Of a stretch of 54,721 nt of DNA, positions 7,633 to 15,014 are shown one piece after another. Made by a program: the position numbers and the translations under genes. The DNA is from Yinghuangia elevatio. GTDB taxonomy: Bacteria; Actinomycetota; Actinomycetes; Streptomycetales; Streptomycetaceae. The number at the start of each line of letters is the position of its first letter. Positions within the stretch are counted from its first letter, which is position 1. Below the pieces are notes generated by a model. That model searched no databases. It was not told where the DNA came from and worked only from the letters and a program-made list of their open reading frames with translations. The stretch lies in the NCBI RefSeq assembly GCF_040649515.1, contig NZ_JBEZFP010000052.1, forward strand, positions 1 through 54,721. The letters run 5' to 3'.

Positions 7633-9390
7633 TCAGGCCGTGGTGCCCGACGTGCCCGGCGGGCGCTGCGCGGGCGACGGGTCCGGCGCCGAGGGCGTCC
7701 GCTCCTCGGTCCCGCCAGCCCGGCGGCGGAGGCGGGACGCGGCGCGCGGCCAGTCGACGCCGCTCAGCACTCCGAACGCGGCGAGCAGGCAGATCGCCAG
7801 TTCAGGCCAGTAGCCGACGCGGTCGGCCAGGGTCGTACCGTCCCGCAGCGGGACGGTCTCGACCAGCACGCCCGGTTCCCACAGGTCGGTCCGCGACAGG
7901 ACCGATCCGTCCGGTGCGACGACCGCGCTGATGCCGACCGTCGAGACGACGACGGTGGCGCGGTCGTGCTCGACCGCGCGGATGCGGGCCATGTCGAGCT
8001 GCTGCTCGCTCTGCCCGAAGCTGATGCCGCGCTCGTACGTCGCGTTGTTGGTCTGCACGACCATCAGGTTCGCGCCGGGCGTCACCGTGCTGCGCACGTT
8101 GCCGTCGTAGCCGACCTCGTAGCAGATGGTGTCCGCGAGCACGATCGGCCCGGTGCGGAACAGCACCGGCTTGTCCTGGCCCGGTTCGAAGTCGCGCGGG
8201 ATCAGCTGGAGGTCGCCGAGGCCGCCCAGCACGTCGCGCATGGGGATGTACTCGCCGAAGGGCACGAGGTGGCGCTTGGCGTACCACTCGCCGGGCCCGG
8301 GCTGCGGGTCGGTGCGCGGCCGCCACATCAGGCCGGCGTTGTACGGCCGTCCCTCCGGCCCGCCGTCCAGGATCGCGCCGACCAGCACCGGCACGCCCAC
8401 GTCGTTGACCGCCTCGTCGACGAGCGCCCCGAGGTACGGGTCGACGCGCGGGTCGTCGTCGGTCGCGTTCTCGGGCCACATGACCAGGTCCGGCTTCGGC
8501 ACCCGGCCCGCGCGGATGTCCTCGGCGAGTTGGTGGGTGGCCTTGACGTGGTTCTCGGTGACGTTGCGGACGCGCGTCTGCTCTTCGAGATTGCGGGCGC
8601 GCGGCACGTTGCCCTGCACGGCGGCCACCGTGACGGTCTGGCCGCCGCCGGTCGGCTCCGGCAGCAGCAGCGGTCCCATGCCGACCAGGGCGAGCGATCC
8701 GACGAGGCCGGCGACGGCCGGGCGGCGGCGGCCCGGGCCGGCGAGCACCAGCCACGCGAGGGCGACCGGCACCAGCACCACGACGAGGCTGAGGCCGGGC
8801 GCGCCGGCCACGGTCACCCAGCCGAGGGCCGGCGAGTCGGCCTGGCTGAAGGCGAGGCGCCCCCAGGGGAATCCGCCGAGGGGTTCGCGGCCGCGGATCG
8901 CCTCGACGGCGATCCACCACGCGGCGATCCACACCGGCCAGGCGCGCCGCCGCAGCAATGCGGGCACGGGCATGGCGAGCAGGCCGAACAGCGCCGACTC
9001 GGCCAGCGTGAGGGCGGCCCAGGGCAGCCAGCCGAGGTTGCTCAGCCACAGCACGAGGGGTGCGAAGAGGGCGACGGCGAAGATGAAGCCGTACCAGAAC
9101 GCGGTCCGGGGGCGGCGGCCCTTGAGGGCCACGATCAGCAGCGCTGGACCGACGAACGCGAGGGGCCAGAAGTCGACGGGCTCGAACCCGGCGAACAGCA
9201 GCACGCCGCCGAGCACCGCGAGCACGGCCCCCCAGCGGCCGGGGACGAAGGGCGGCGCCGCGACGCCTTCGGGCGCCGGCGGTACGGAAGCCTCGGGCGC
9301 GCCGCTCACCGGCTCGGCCGCCGGCTCGCCCGCCGCGTCATCCGCGGCCGCGCCGACGGCACCGCCCGCGCTGACTCCCTTGCTCCTCAT
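7633..9390 (-). CDS. lnt: Apolipoprotein N-acyltransferase
   Basis: A 585-residue integral membrane enzyme that N-acylates the lipoprotein N-terminal cysteine. A Pro/Ala-rich cytoplasmic N-terminus (1-50) is followed by membrane helices at about 52-240 and a nitrilase-like domain (about 250-520) on the outer face. The catalytic residues are recognisable: Glu307 in WPENA, Lys372 in AKRHLVPFGE, and Cys423 in TICYE, matching E267/K335/C387 of the E. coli enzyme. A final helix lies near 530-545. Streptomycetes often carry two lnt genes, and a Ppm1-type mannosyltransferase gene sometimes adjoins; none is next to it here. Confidence 0.95.
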   Translation of the reverse strand: MRSKGVSAGGAVGAAADDAAGEPAAEPVSGAPEASVPPAPEGVAAPPFVPGRWGAVLAVLGGVLLFAGFEPVDFWPLAFVGPALLIVALKGRRPRTAFWYGFIFAVALFAPLVLWLSNLGWLPWAALTLAESALFGLLAMPVPALLRRRAWPVWIAAWWIAVEAIRGREPLGGFPWGRLAFSQADSPALGWVTVAGAPGLSLVVVLVPVALAWLVLAGPGRRRPAVAGLVGSLALVGMGPLLLPEPTGGGQTVTVAAVQGNVPRARNLEEQTRVRNVTENHVKATHQLAEDIRAGRVPKPDLVMWPENATDDDPRVDPYLGALVDEAVNDVGVPVLVGAILDGGPEGRPYNAGLMWRPRTDPQPGPGEWYAKRHLVPFGEYIPMRDVLGGLGDLQLIPRDFEPGQDKPVLFRTGPIVLADTICYEVGYDGNVRSTVTPGANLMVVQTNNATYERGISFGQSEQQLDMARIRAVEHDRATVVVSTVGISAVVAPDGSVLSRTDLWEPGVLVETVPLRDGTTLADRVGYWPELAICLLAAFGVLSGVDWPRAASRLRRRAGGTEERTPSAPDPSPAQRPPGTSGTTA

Positions 9391-9516
9391 CCGGGTATCT
9401 CACCACACCGTCGTACGACCCCTCCAGTGTCCCCGCGACCGCGCGGCGCGGGCCGCGCTCCCGGGATTTTCCGCAGGTGGCGACATCCGACGCCGGGCGG
9501 GCGGGCAGGTCGGGCG

Positions 9517-11316
9517 CTACCGGTGGTCGGCCTTGACCACCGGCAGGCGCAGTGCGGCCGGGGCTTCGGACGGGACAGCCGGGGTGCGCGGGGCGACGTA
9601 CGGAATGCGGCGATATCCCCGGCCCAGGGGCGGGCGGCCGTCCGCATCCCCCTTGTTGGGCCACAGGGCCATCGCGCGCTCGGCCTGGGCGGTGATGGTC
9701 AGCGACGGATTCACGCCGAGGTTCGCGGACACCGCGGCGCCGTCGACGACGTGGAGGCCGGGGTGGCCGTACAGCCGGTGGTACGGGTCGACCACACCGG
9801 TCTGCGGGGAGTCGCCGATCACGCAGCCGCCGAGCATGTGCGCGGTCATGGGCACGTTGAACAGGTCGCCGACCGTGCCGCCCGCCTGACCGCCCAGGCG
9901 TTCGGCGAGGATCTCCACGGCCCGGTGGCCCGCCGGGATCCAGGTGGGGTTGGGGTCGCCGTGTCCCTGCCGGGTGGTGATGCGGGTGCGGCCGAACAGC
10001 CCGCGCTTGCGGTAGACCGTCAAGGAGTTGTCGAGAGACTGCATGACCAGCGCGATGATCGTGCGCTCCGACCAGTTGCGCACGCTCAGCATGCGGATCT
10101 TGCCCGGGTTCCGGGCGAGTTGCCCGAACAGCTGGCGCAGGCGCGGCCGGTCGCCGTCGGTGAGCAGGGTCTGCATCAGGCCCATCGCGTTGGAGCCCTT
10201 GCCGTAGCGCACGGGTTCGATGTGGGTGTTCGCGTCCGGGTGCCACGACGAGGTGATGGCCACGCCGACCGACGCGTCCACGACGCCGGTCTCGAAAGCT
10301 GCCGCGCCGAGCAGGGCCTCGGAGTTCGTGCGGGTCAGCTCGCCGAGGCGCCGCGACAGCCGGGGCAGCGTGCCCTCGGCGACCATGCGGTGCAGCAGGC
10401 GCTGGGTGCCGAGCGTGCCGGCCGCGAAGACGACGTGCTCGGCGGTCCAGGTGCGCATTTCGCGGCGGGCCTCGCGCGGGGTGGCGGCGCGGGTCGGCAC
10501 GGTCTCGACGGCGTAGCCGCCGCCCGCGAGCGGCCGTACGCGGCGCACCGTGCGCTCGGCGTGTACCTCGGCGCCGGCCTGCTCGGCGAGGTACAGGTAG
10601 TTCTTCAGCAGCGAGTTCTTGGCGCCGACCCGGCAGCCGGTCATGCACGAGCCGCACTGGGTGCAGGTGGTGCGCTCCGGTCCCGCGCCGCCGAAGTACG
10701 GGTCGGCGACCCGCTGCCCGGGCCGCTCGCCGTCGCGCGGGAACAGCACGCCGACCGGGGCGAGGTGGAAGCTGTCGCCCACGCCCATCTCCTCCGCGAC
10801 CGCCTTCATGTGCTCGTCGGCGGGCGTGGTGTACGGGTTGACCACGACGCCCAGCATTCTGCGCGCCTGCCGGTAGAACGGCTCCAGCTCGGCCTGCCAG
10901 TCGGTGATGTGGCCCCACTGCGGGTCCGCGAAGAACGGGGCGGGCGGCTGGTACAGCGTGTTGGCGTAGTTGAGCGAACCGCCGCCGACGCCGGCGCCGG
11001 CCAGGACGACGACGTCCTTGAGCACGTGGACGCGCTGGATGCCGTACAGGCCCAGCCGGGGCGCCCACAGGTAGTCGCGCAGCTGCCACGAGGTCCTGGG
11101 CAGCTCGGCGTCGGTGAACCGGCGGCCGGCCTCCATGACGCCGACGCGGTAGCCCTTCTCGGTGAGGCGCAGCGCGGTCACCGACCCGCCGAAGCCGGAC
11201 CCGATCACGAGGACGTCGTAGTGGTGGCGCGGTCGGTGCCGCCCGGCCGAAGCGCCCGCTGATTTGGCCGCCGAGGCTCGCGAACTGTCCGGAACGGTGC
11301 ACTGCTCGCTCGTCAT
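9517..11316 (-). CDS. GMC-family FAD oxidoreductase (cholesterol-oxidase-like)
   Basis: A 599-residue FAD enzyme. The Rossmann motif VLVIGSGFGGSV begins at about residue 35, GAGVGGGSLNYAN at about 107-119 contacts FAD, and the C-terminal segment around VVDGAAVSANLGVNPSLTITA closes the active site. This arrangement matches the GMC/cholesterol-oxidase-like (ChoD-type) branch. There is no signal peptide, so it should be cytoplasmic. A four-cysteine motif, CTQCGSCMTGC (Cys218, 221, 224, 228), is unusual for a plain GMC oxidase and could bind a metal or an iron-sulfur cluster. It is divergent from a terpene synthase across 394 bases, so a link to terpenoid metabolism is possible but unproven. Confidence 0.88.
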   Translation of the reverse strand: MTSEQCTVPDSSRASAAKSAGASAGRHRPRHHYDVLVIGSGFGGSVTALRLTEKGYRVGVMEAGRRFTDAELPRTSWQLRDYLWAPRLGLYGIQRVHVLKDVVVLAGAGVGGGSLNYANTLYQPPAPFFADPQWGHITDWQAELEPFYRQARRMLGVVVNPYTTPADEHMKAVAEEMGVGDSFHLAPVGVLFPRDGERPGQRVADPYFGGAGPERTTCTQCGSCMTGCRVGAKNSLLKNYLYLAEQAGAEVHAERTVRRVRPLAGGGYAVETVPTRAATPREARREMRTWTAEHVVFAAGTLGTQRLLHRMVAEGTLPRLSRRLGELTRTNSEALLGAAAFETGVVDASVGVAITSSWHPDANTHIEPVRYGKGSNAMGLMQTLLTDGDRPRLRQLFGQLARNPGKIRMLSVRNWSERTIIALVMQSLDNSLTVYRKRGLFGRTRITTRQGHGDPNPTWIPAGHRAVEILAERLGGQAGGTVGDLFNVPMTAHMLGGCVIGDSPQTGVVDPYHRLYGHPGLHVVDGAAVSANLGVNPSLTITAQAERAMALWPNKGDADGRPPLGRGYRRIPYVAPRTPAVPSEAPAALRLPVVKADHR

Positions 11317-11710
11317 GGCGGCACATTACTTTCCGGTAACCCGCGGGGGAAGACCCCGCCCGAACCCGGCCGGCGGATGCTCCCGGGGGCCGTCTGAACC
11401 CGATGCGGCGCGCGTCCGTGGAGGTGTCCGGGGACCTGGCCCGCGGTGCCCGGTGCGGGCCTGCCACGGCTGAATCCGGGTCATGCGATCCAAATGCGTC
11501 CAACTTGCGGGTCGCAACTGCCCATATTTGCCGCCGAATTGCCGATCAGGTCACAGTGGGGACACCCTCGGTAATTCACCGGCATAAGAACCTTGCGGGT
11601 GGCTTTCGGCCAGGGGTAGATGGTGATGCGGGCCGTGGAATCCATGGTTCGGCGGCTCGGGTGGGAGCCGGGGCAACGTGTCACCGGCTGAGTCGGGACG
11701 GAGAAAATAA
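11317..11710. other. Divergent control region between the GMC oxidase and the terpene synthase
   Basis: These 394 bases hold both outward promoters. An AT-richer stretch at about 11515-11600 is the likeliest promoter area, but I cannot fix -35/-10 boxes. A short inverted repeat, TTGCG-ggt-CGCAA, lies near 11504-11516. A hairpin (AGCCGG 11666-11671 with CCGGCT 11684-11689) ends just before the ribosome binding site GGACGGAG of the terpene synthase and could affect its translation. No ORF is convincing here. Confidence 0.4.
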
Positions 11711-12733
11711 ATGCCGCAATCTGTTCACTTTACGATCCCTTTCGCCTCGCGGGTGAGCCCGGATCTTGACCGGGCCCGGCTGCGCAACCTCGACTGGACG
11801 TGGGAGCACGGGCTCGTGCGGGGCGAGGCGGGCCTGCGCGAGTACGCGTCCTGGGACCTCGCCCAGGCGGCTGCCCGGACGTATCCGAACGCGGTCGGCG
11901 ACGACCTCGAGATGCTGATCAACTGGTTCGGCTTCGCCTTCCTCTTCGACGACCAGTTCGACGCCTCGGGCGACCGCCCGTCGCAGGTGTCGGCGGTCGC
12001 GCGCGAGATGATCGCGATCCCGTTCCGGCCGGTCGGGACGGCGCCGGACATCGTCTGCCCGGTGACCCTGGCGTGGGTCGAGATCTGGCCGCAGATGTGC
12101 GCCGGGATGTCGGAGACCTGGCAGAACCGGTTCGCGAGCAACTGGGCCCGGTTCATGGCCGCCGCCGTGTGCGAGATCCACTTGGCGGCGCACGGCGAGG
12201 TCATGGACCTGGCGGGCTACACGGCGCTGCGCCAGCACACCGTGGGGCTCCAGCACTCGCTGGACGCGGTCGAGCGGATAGGCGGGTTCGAGGTACCGCC
12301 GCAGGCGCAGGCCCACCCGGTCATGCGCCGGCTGCGGCACGCGACCACGGACTGCATCGCATACATGAACGACGTGCACTCGCTCGACCGCGAGGAGTCC
12401 CGCGGCGACCGGCACAACCTGGTCACCGTGCTGAAGCGGCACCTGGGCTGCTCGCGGTCGGCGGCGCTCGACGAGGCGATCCGGATGACGTACGGGCTGC
12501 TCGACGAGGTCGTCGAACTGCACGCACGGATCCCGGACATGTGCGACGAACTGCAACTCACCGACGAGGAGAGGAAATCCGTTGAACTCAGCGTCGTGGG
12601 CACCGGCGACTGGATCCGGGGCAACTACGAGTGGGGCCTCGACAGCGGCAGGTACACGGTCGCCGACACGACTCAGATGACCGGCCCTGCCCCCTACTTG
12701 GAGAATTTTGAGGCGCTGCCTCAGGCCGGCTGA
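11711..12733 (+). CDS. Class I terpene synthase (sesquiterpene-cyclase type)
   Basis: A 340-residue cyclase. It carries the metal-binding motif DDQFD at 80-84, the NSE triad as NDVHSLDRE (N220, S224, E228), a candidate pyrophosphate-sensor Arg near 174, and a C-terminal RY pair (SGRYTV, about 315). Length and motifs fit bacterial sesquiterpene cyclases of the pentalenene/epi-isozizaene group, which ionise farnesyl diphosphate with three magnesium ions. It is not the two-domain geosmin synthase, which is about 720 residues. No prenyl-diphosphate synthase, P450 or methyltransferase adjoins, so the product may be a simple volatile hydrocarbon or alcohol. The ATG at 11711 follows GGACGGAG. Confidence 0.93.
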   Translation: MPQSVHFTIPFASRVSPDLDRARLRNLDWTWEHGLVRGEAGLREYASWDLAQAAARTYPNAVGDDLEMLINWFGFAFLFDDQFDASGDRPSQVSAVAREMIAIPFRPVGTAPDIVCPVTLAWVEIWPQMCAGMSETWQNRFASNWARFMAAAVCEIHLAAHGEVMDLAGYTALRQHTVGLQHSLDAVERIGGFEVPPQAQAHPVMRRLRHATTDCIAYMNDVHSLDREESRGDRHNLVTVLKRHLGCSRSAALDEAIRMTYGLLDEVVELHARIPDMCDELQLTDEERKSVELSVVGTGDWIRGNYEWGLDSGRYTVADTTQMTGPAPYLENFEALPQAG

Positions 12734-12999
12734 CCGGAACGTTGGCCACCCCGTGCCGGAGCAGGTCCTCGTACAGCCGGTCGAGGGCCCGCTCCGGCGG
12801 CGTTCGCAGGCGCCGCCGGCGGGTCGGTGTCGCCGTCCGGGTCAGGGCCTGCGAACGGGTCGGTGCCACCGGCGGGTCGGCGCCACCGATCGGGCGCATC
12901 TCCCGGGGCGGTGACCGTGGATGTCCGGGAAACGCGGTCCTACCCTGGGAGTGGCGTACAGCCGCATCGGGATATCGCCGCGGAGCATCGGAGCCTGCC

Positions 13000-13932
13000 A
13001 TGGCCGTCCTGCTCGTCGTCCTCATCGTGGGCCTCGTCGCGCTGTTCACGGCCGCGCGCGGCGCGAGGGTCATCCAGCAGTACGAGCGTGGCGTGGTCTT
13101 CCGGCTCGGCCGGGTGCAGCCGGAGACGCGACCGCCGGGCTTCACCATGGTCGTTCCGGTCTTCGACCGGGTGCACAAGGTCAACGTGCAGATCGTGACG
13201 ATGCCGGTCCCCGCCCAGGAGGGCATCACGCGCGACAACGTCACGGTCCGGGTCGACGCGGTCGTCTACTTCAAGGTCCGCGACCCGGTGCGCGCGATCG
13301 TCGAGGTGCAGGACTACACGTACGCGATGTCGCAGGTCGCGCAGACCTCGCTGCGCTCCATCATCGGCAAGAGCGACCTGGACGACCTGCTGACCAACCG
13401 CGAGCCGCTCAACCAGGGCCTGGCGCTGATGCTCGACTCCCCCGCCGTCGGGTGGGGCATCGAGATCGACCGGGTCGAGCTGAAGGACGTGGCGCTGCCC
13501 GAGTCGATGAAGCGGTCGATGTCGCGGCAGGCCGAGGCCGAGCGCGAGCGGCGGTCGCGCATCATCACCGCGGACGGCGAGCTCCAGGCGTCCGAGAAGC
13601 TGGCGCTCGCGGCCGACGCGATGTCGAAGTCGCCGAGCGCGCTGCAACTGCGGCTGCTGCAGACGATGGTGGAGGTGTCGGCGGAGAAGAACTCGACGCT
13701 GATCCTGCCGTTCCCGGTCGAACTGCTGAGGTACCTCGACAACGCGGCCGACGACCTGGCGTCCCGGCGCGGGGTGGCGTCGCGGATCGCCGACGCGATG
13801 GAGGCCGCGGCGGACAAACGGCCTCTCGACGGCGCCGGGTCCGGCGGTACGTCCGCCGGAGGCACGGAACCGGGCACCGCCAGCGGGACCGGCACCGGCA
13901 CCGGCGGTACGTCAGCCGACGGACCGGCCTGA
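13000..13932 (+). CDS. SPFH/Band-7 domain protein (slipin/stomatin-like)
   Basis: A 310-residue membrane-anchored protein. One N-terminal helix (about 2-18) is followed by the slipin signature ARVIQQYERGVVFRLGR, an SPFH domain to about 200, a coiled segment (RQAEAERERRSRI) and LILPFPVELLRYLD. The last 40 residues are a Gly/Thr/Ser-rich low-complexity tail. Such proteins form membrane microdomain scaffolds. The ATG at 13000 follows GGAG; a longer frame from 12742 lacks family similarity. No NfeD-type protease partner is adjacent, although slipins often have one. Its 3' end overlaps the opposite-strand Ser-rich gene by 21 bases. Confidence 0.9.
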   Translation: MAVLLVVLIVGLVALFTAARGARVIQQYERGVVFRLGRVQPETRPPGFTMVVPVFDRVHKVNVQIVTMPVPAQEGITRDNVTVRVDAVVYFKVRDPVRAIVEVQDYTYAMSQVAQTSLRSIIGKSDLDDLLTNREPLNQGLALMLDSPAVGWGIEIDRVELKDVALPESMKRSMSRQAEAERERRSRIITADGELQASEKLALAADAMSKSPSALQLRLLQTMVEVSAEKNSTLILPFPVELLRYLDNAADDLASRRGVASRIADAMEAAADKRPLDGAGSGGTSAGGTEPGTASGTGTGTGGTSADGPA

Positions 13933-14385
13933 GCCCGCGCGCCGGCCCGGGCGTACCGTCGCCAGCGCGCCCGCGATCGCTCCCGCCACCAGCAGCGCGG
14001 TGGCCGCGGTCCGCGCCGGGTGGCAGCGCGGCCCCGAGGCGTTCGTGTCCATCCGGCCGCCCGAGGAGCGCCACGACATGATCGACCAGCGCGACTGCGC
14101 CGACAGGGCCGAGCCGACGCTGAGCCACGAGCCGATCGACAGCGCGGACAGTGCGGAACCGACGGAGGCCACCGAACCGGCCGAGCCGATCGAGCCGATG
14201 GACAGCACCGATCCCTCCGAGGCGATCGACAGCACCGAGCCGCGCGACCACAGGGAGAGCACCGAACGGTCCGACCCGACGGACCACTTCGAGGTGGAGC
14301 GGCAGTCCGCACGGCCGGAGCCCGCGCAGCAGCGGTTCGAGGCGCCGTGCGCGCGGTGCCGGGAGTACGGGGCGGAGGCGGTCAT
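13912..14385 (-). CDS. Ser-rich tandem-repeat protein with C-terminal membrane segment
   Basis: A 157-residue protein. After CCAGSGRADCRSTSKWSVGSD it has a run of about 15 pentapeptide-like units of the form xSxGS or SVLSI from about 45 to 108, then a hydrophobic segment ALLVAGAIAGALATV at about 126-140. I recall similar uncharacterised actinobacterial proteins that share the STSKWSVGS start and end the repeats in SWRS. The regular Ser spacing suggests a beta-solenoid or stacked turns exposed next to the membrane. The ATG at 13...85 end is chosen for GGAAG just upstream. The opposite strand also stays open with an Asp/Glu/Pro-rich frame, so the coding strand is inferred, not certain. Confidence 0.6.
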   Translation of the reverse strand: MTASAPYSRHRAHGASNRCCAGSGRADCRSTSKWSVGSDRSVLSLWSRGSVLSIASEGSVLSIGSIGSAGSVASVGSALSALSIGSWLSVGSALSAQSRWSIMSWRSSGGRMDTNASGPRCHPARTAATALLVAGAIAGALATVRPGRRAGSGRSVG

Positions 14386-14479
14386 GGCGTCTTCCATGGG
14401 GCCATCGTGCCGCACGCGGGCGGCGAGCGTCGGAGCCCGCGGCGCACATCCGGGCGCGGCCACGGGTGTTCGGGACGTG

Positions 14480-14522
14480 CGACGGCCCCCGCGTCCACGG
14501 AAGAATCACGCGGGGGCCGTCG
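14480..14522 (-). terminator. Strong hairpin downstream of the chaplin gene
   Basis: A perfect 15-bp stem: 14480-14494 pairs with 14508-14522 around a 13-base loop. The arms begin CGACGGCCCCC and end GGGGGCCGTCG. It lies 28-70 bases after the chaplin stop, where a terminator or 3' stabiliser would sit. There is no strong U-tract, as is common in high-GC actinobacteria. Confidence 0.75.
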
Positions 14523-14549
14523 GGTTTCGGGTCATGGCGACCCGAGGTG

Positions 14550-14792
14550 TCAGCCGTTGTAGCAGAAGTTCCCGAAGGCCGGGTTCAGCGCGCCGATGAC
14601 GTTGACGCTGTTGCCGCACACGTTGATCGGGACGTGGATCGGCACCTGGATCACGTTGCCGGACAGCACGCCCGGCGAGCCCACGGCGACACCGTTCGCC
14701 CACGAGTCCGCCTGCGCGCCGCCCGCACCCAGCGCCAGAACCGCACCGGCCGCGGCGATGGTCACGGCCGTCTTCTTGATCCAGCTGGTCAC
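14550..14792 (-). CDS. Short chaplin, cell-surface amyloid protein
   Basis: An 80-residue preprotein. The signal peptide (1-28) ends AGGAQA before DS. The mature part of about 52 residues is a single chaplin domain: GVAVGSPGVLSGN, QVPIHVPINVCGNSVNVIG and LNPAFGNFCYN, with the two conserved cysteines at 59 and 77. Short chaplins of this kind (ChpD-H type) self-assemble into amyloid fibrils that coat aerial hyphae and spores and lower surface tension. There is no LPXTG anchor, as expected for short forms. The ATG follows AGGGAG. An 18-bp palindrome lies in the leader and a strong hairpin lies after the stop. The gene indicates a sporulating, aerial-mycelium-forming actinomycete. Confidence 0.96.
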   Translation of the reverse strand: MTSWIKKTAVTIAAAGAVLALGAGGAQADSWANGVAVGSPGVLSGNVIQVPIHVPINVCGNSVNVIGALNPAFGNFCYNG

Positions 14793-14815
14793 ATGATCTC
14801 CCTATGACAGTCGAA

Positions 14816-14833
14816 GACCGCCGTACGGCGGTC
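14816..14833 (-). promoter_or_regulatory. 18-bp perfect palindrome in the chaplin leader
   Basis: GACCGCCGT directly followed by ACGGCGGTC forms a perfect 18-bp palindrome ending 24 bases before the chaplin ATG. It could be an operator for a dimeric regulator or an RNA hairpin in the 5' leader. Its placement between the expected promoter and the ribosome binding site favours a post-initiation or repressor role. Confidence 0.5.
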
Positions 14834-15014
14834 CAGAACCACGGTCGGGCCGCCGCCCCGGCGGTGGCAACCCGCATACGGGTGATTCACGGAGAGTGAT
14901 GAAAATATGGGCTATTTCGGGCATCTTTCCCCCGAACGGCCCAACACCCCCGGGGGACCCGGGGGCGCGGCCATGTGGCCCAGCGCGTGCGCCGGGGAAA
15001 GCCGCCCGCGCGGC

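Noticed and set aside
7591..11262. 1223-codon open frame on the plus strand opposite lnt and the GMC oxidase
   Set aside because: High-GC DNA leaves long antisense frames. The minus-strand frames carry complete catalytic motifs, while this one is Arg/Ala/His-rich without any domain.
11711..12733. Biosynthetic gene cluster around the terpene synthase
   Set aside because: Neighbouring genes are an SPFH protein, lnt and an unrelated oxidoreductase. No tailoring enzymes, transporters or regulators form a cluster.
14000..14599. Asp/Glu/Pro-rich plus-strand frame opposite the Ser-rich repeat gene
   Set aside because: Less likely than the minus strand, which resembles a known repeat-protein pattern, has a ribosome binding site and ends in a membrane helix. 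I kept the doubt in the feature entry.
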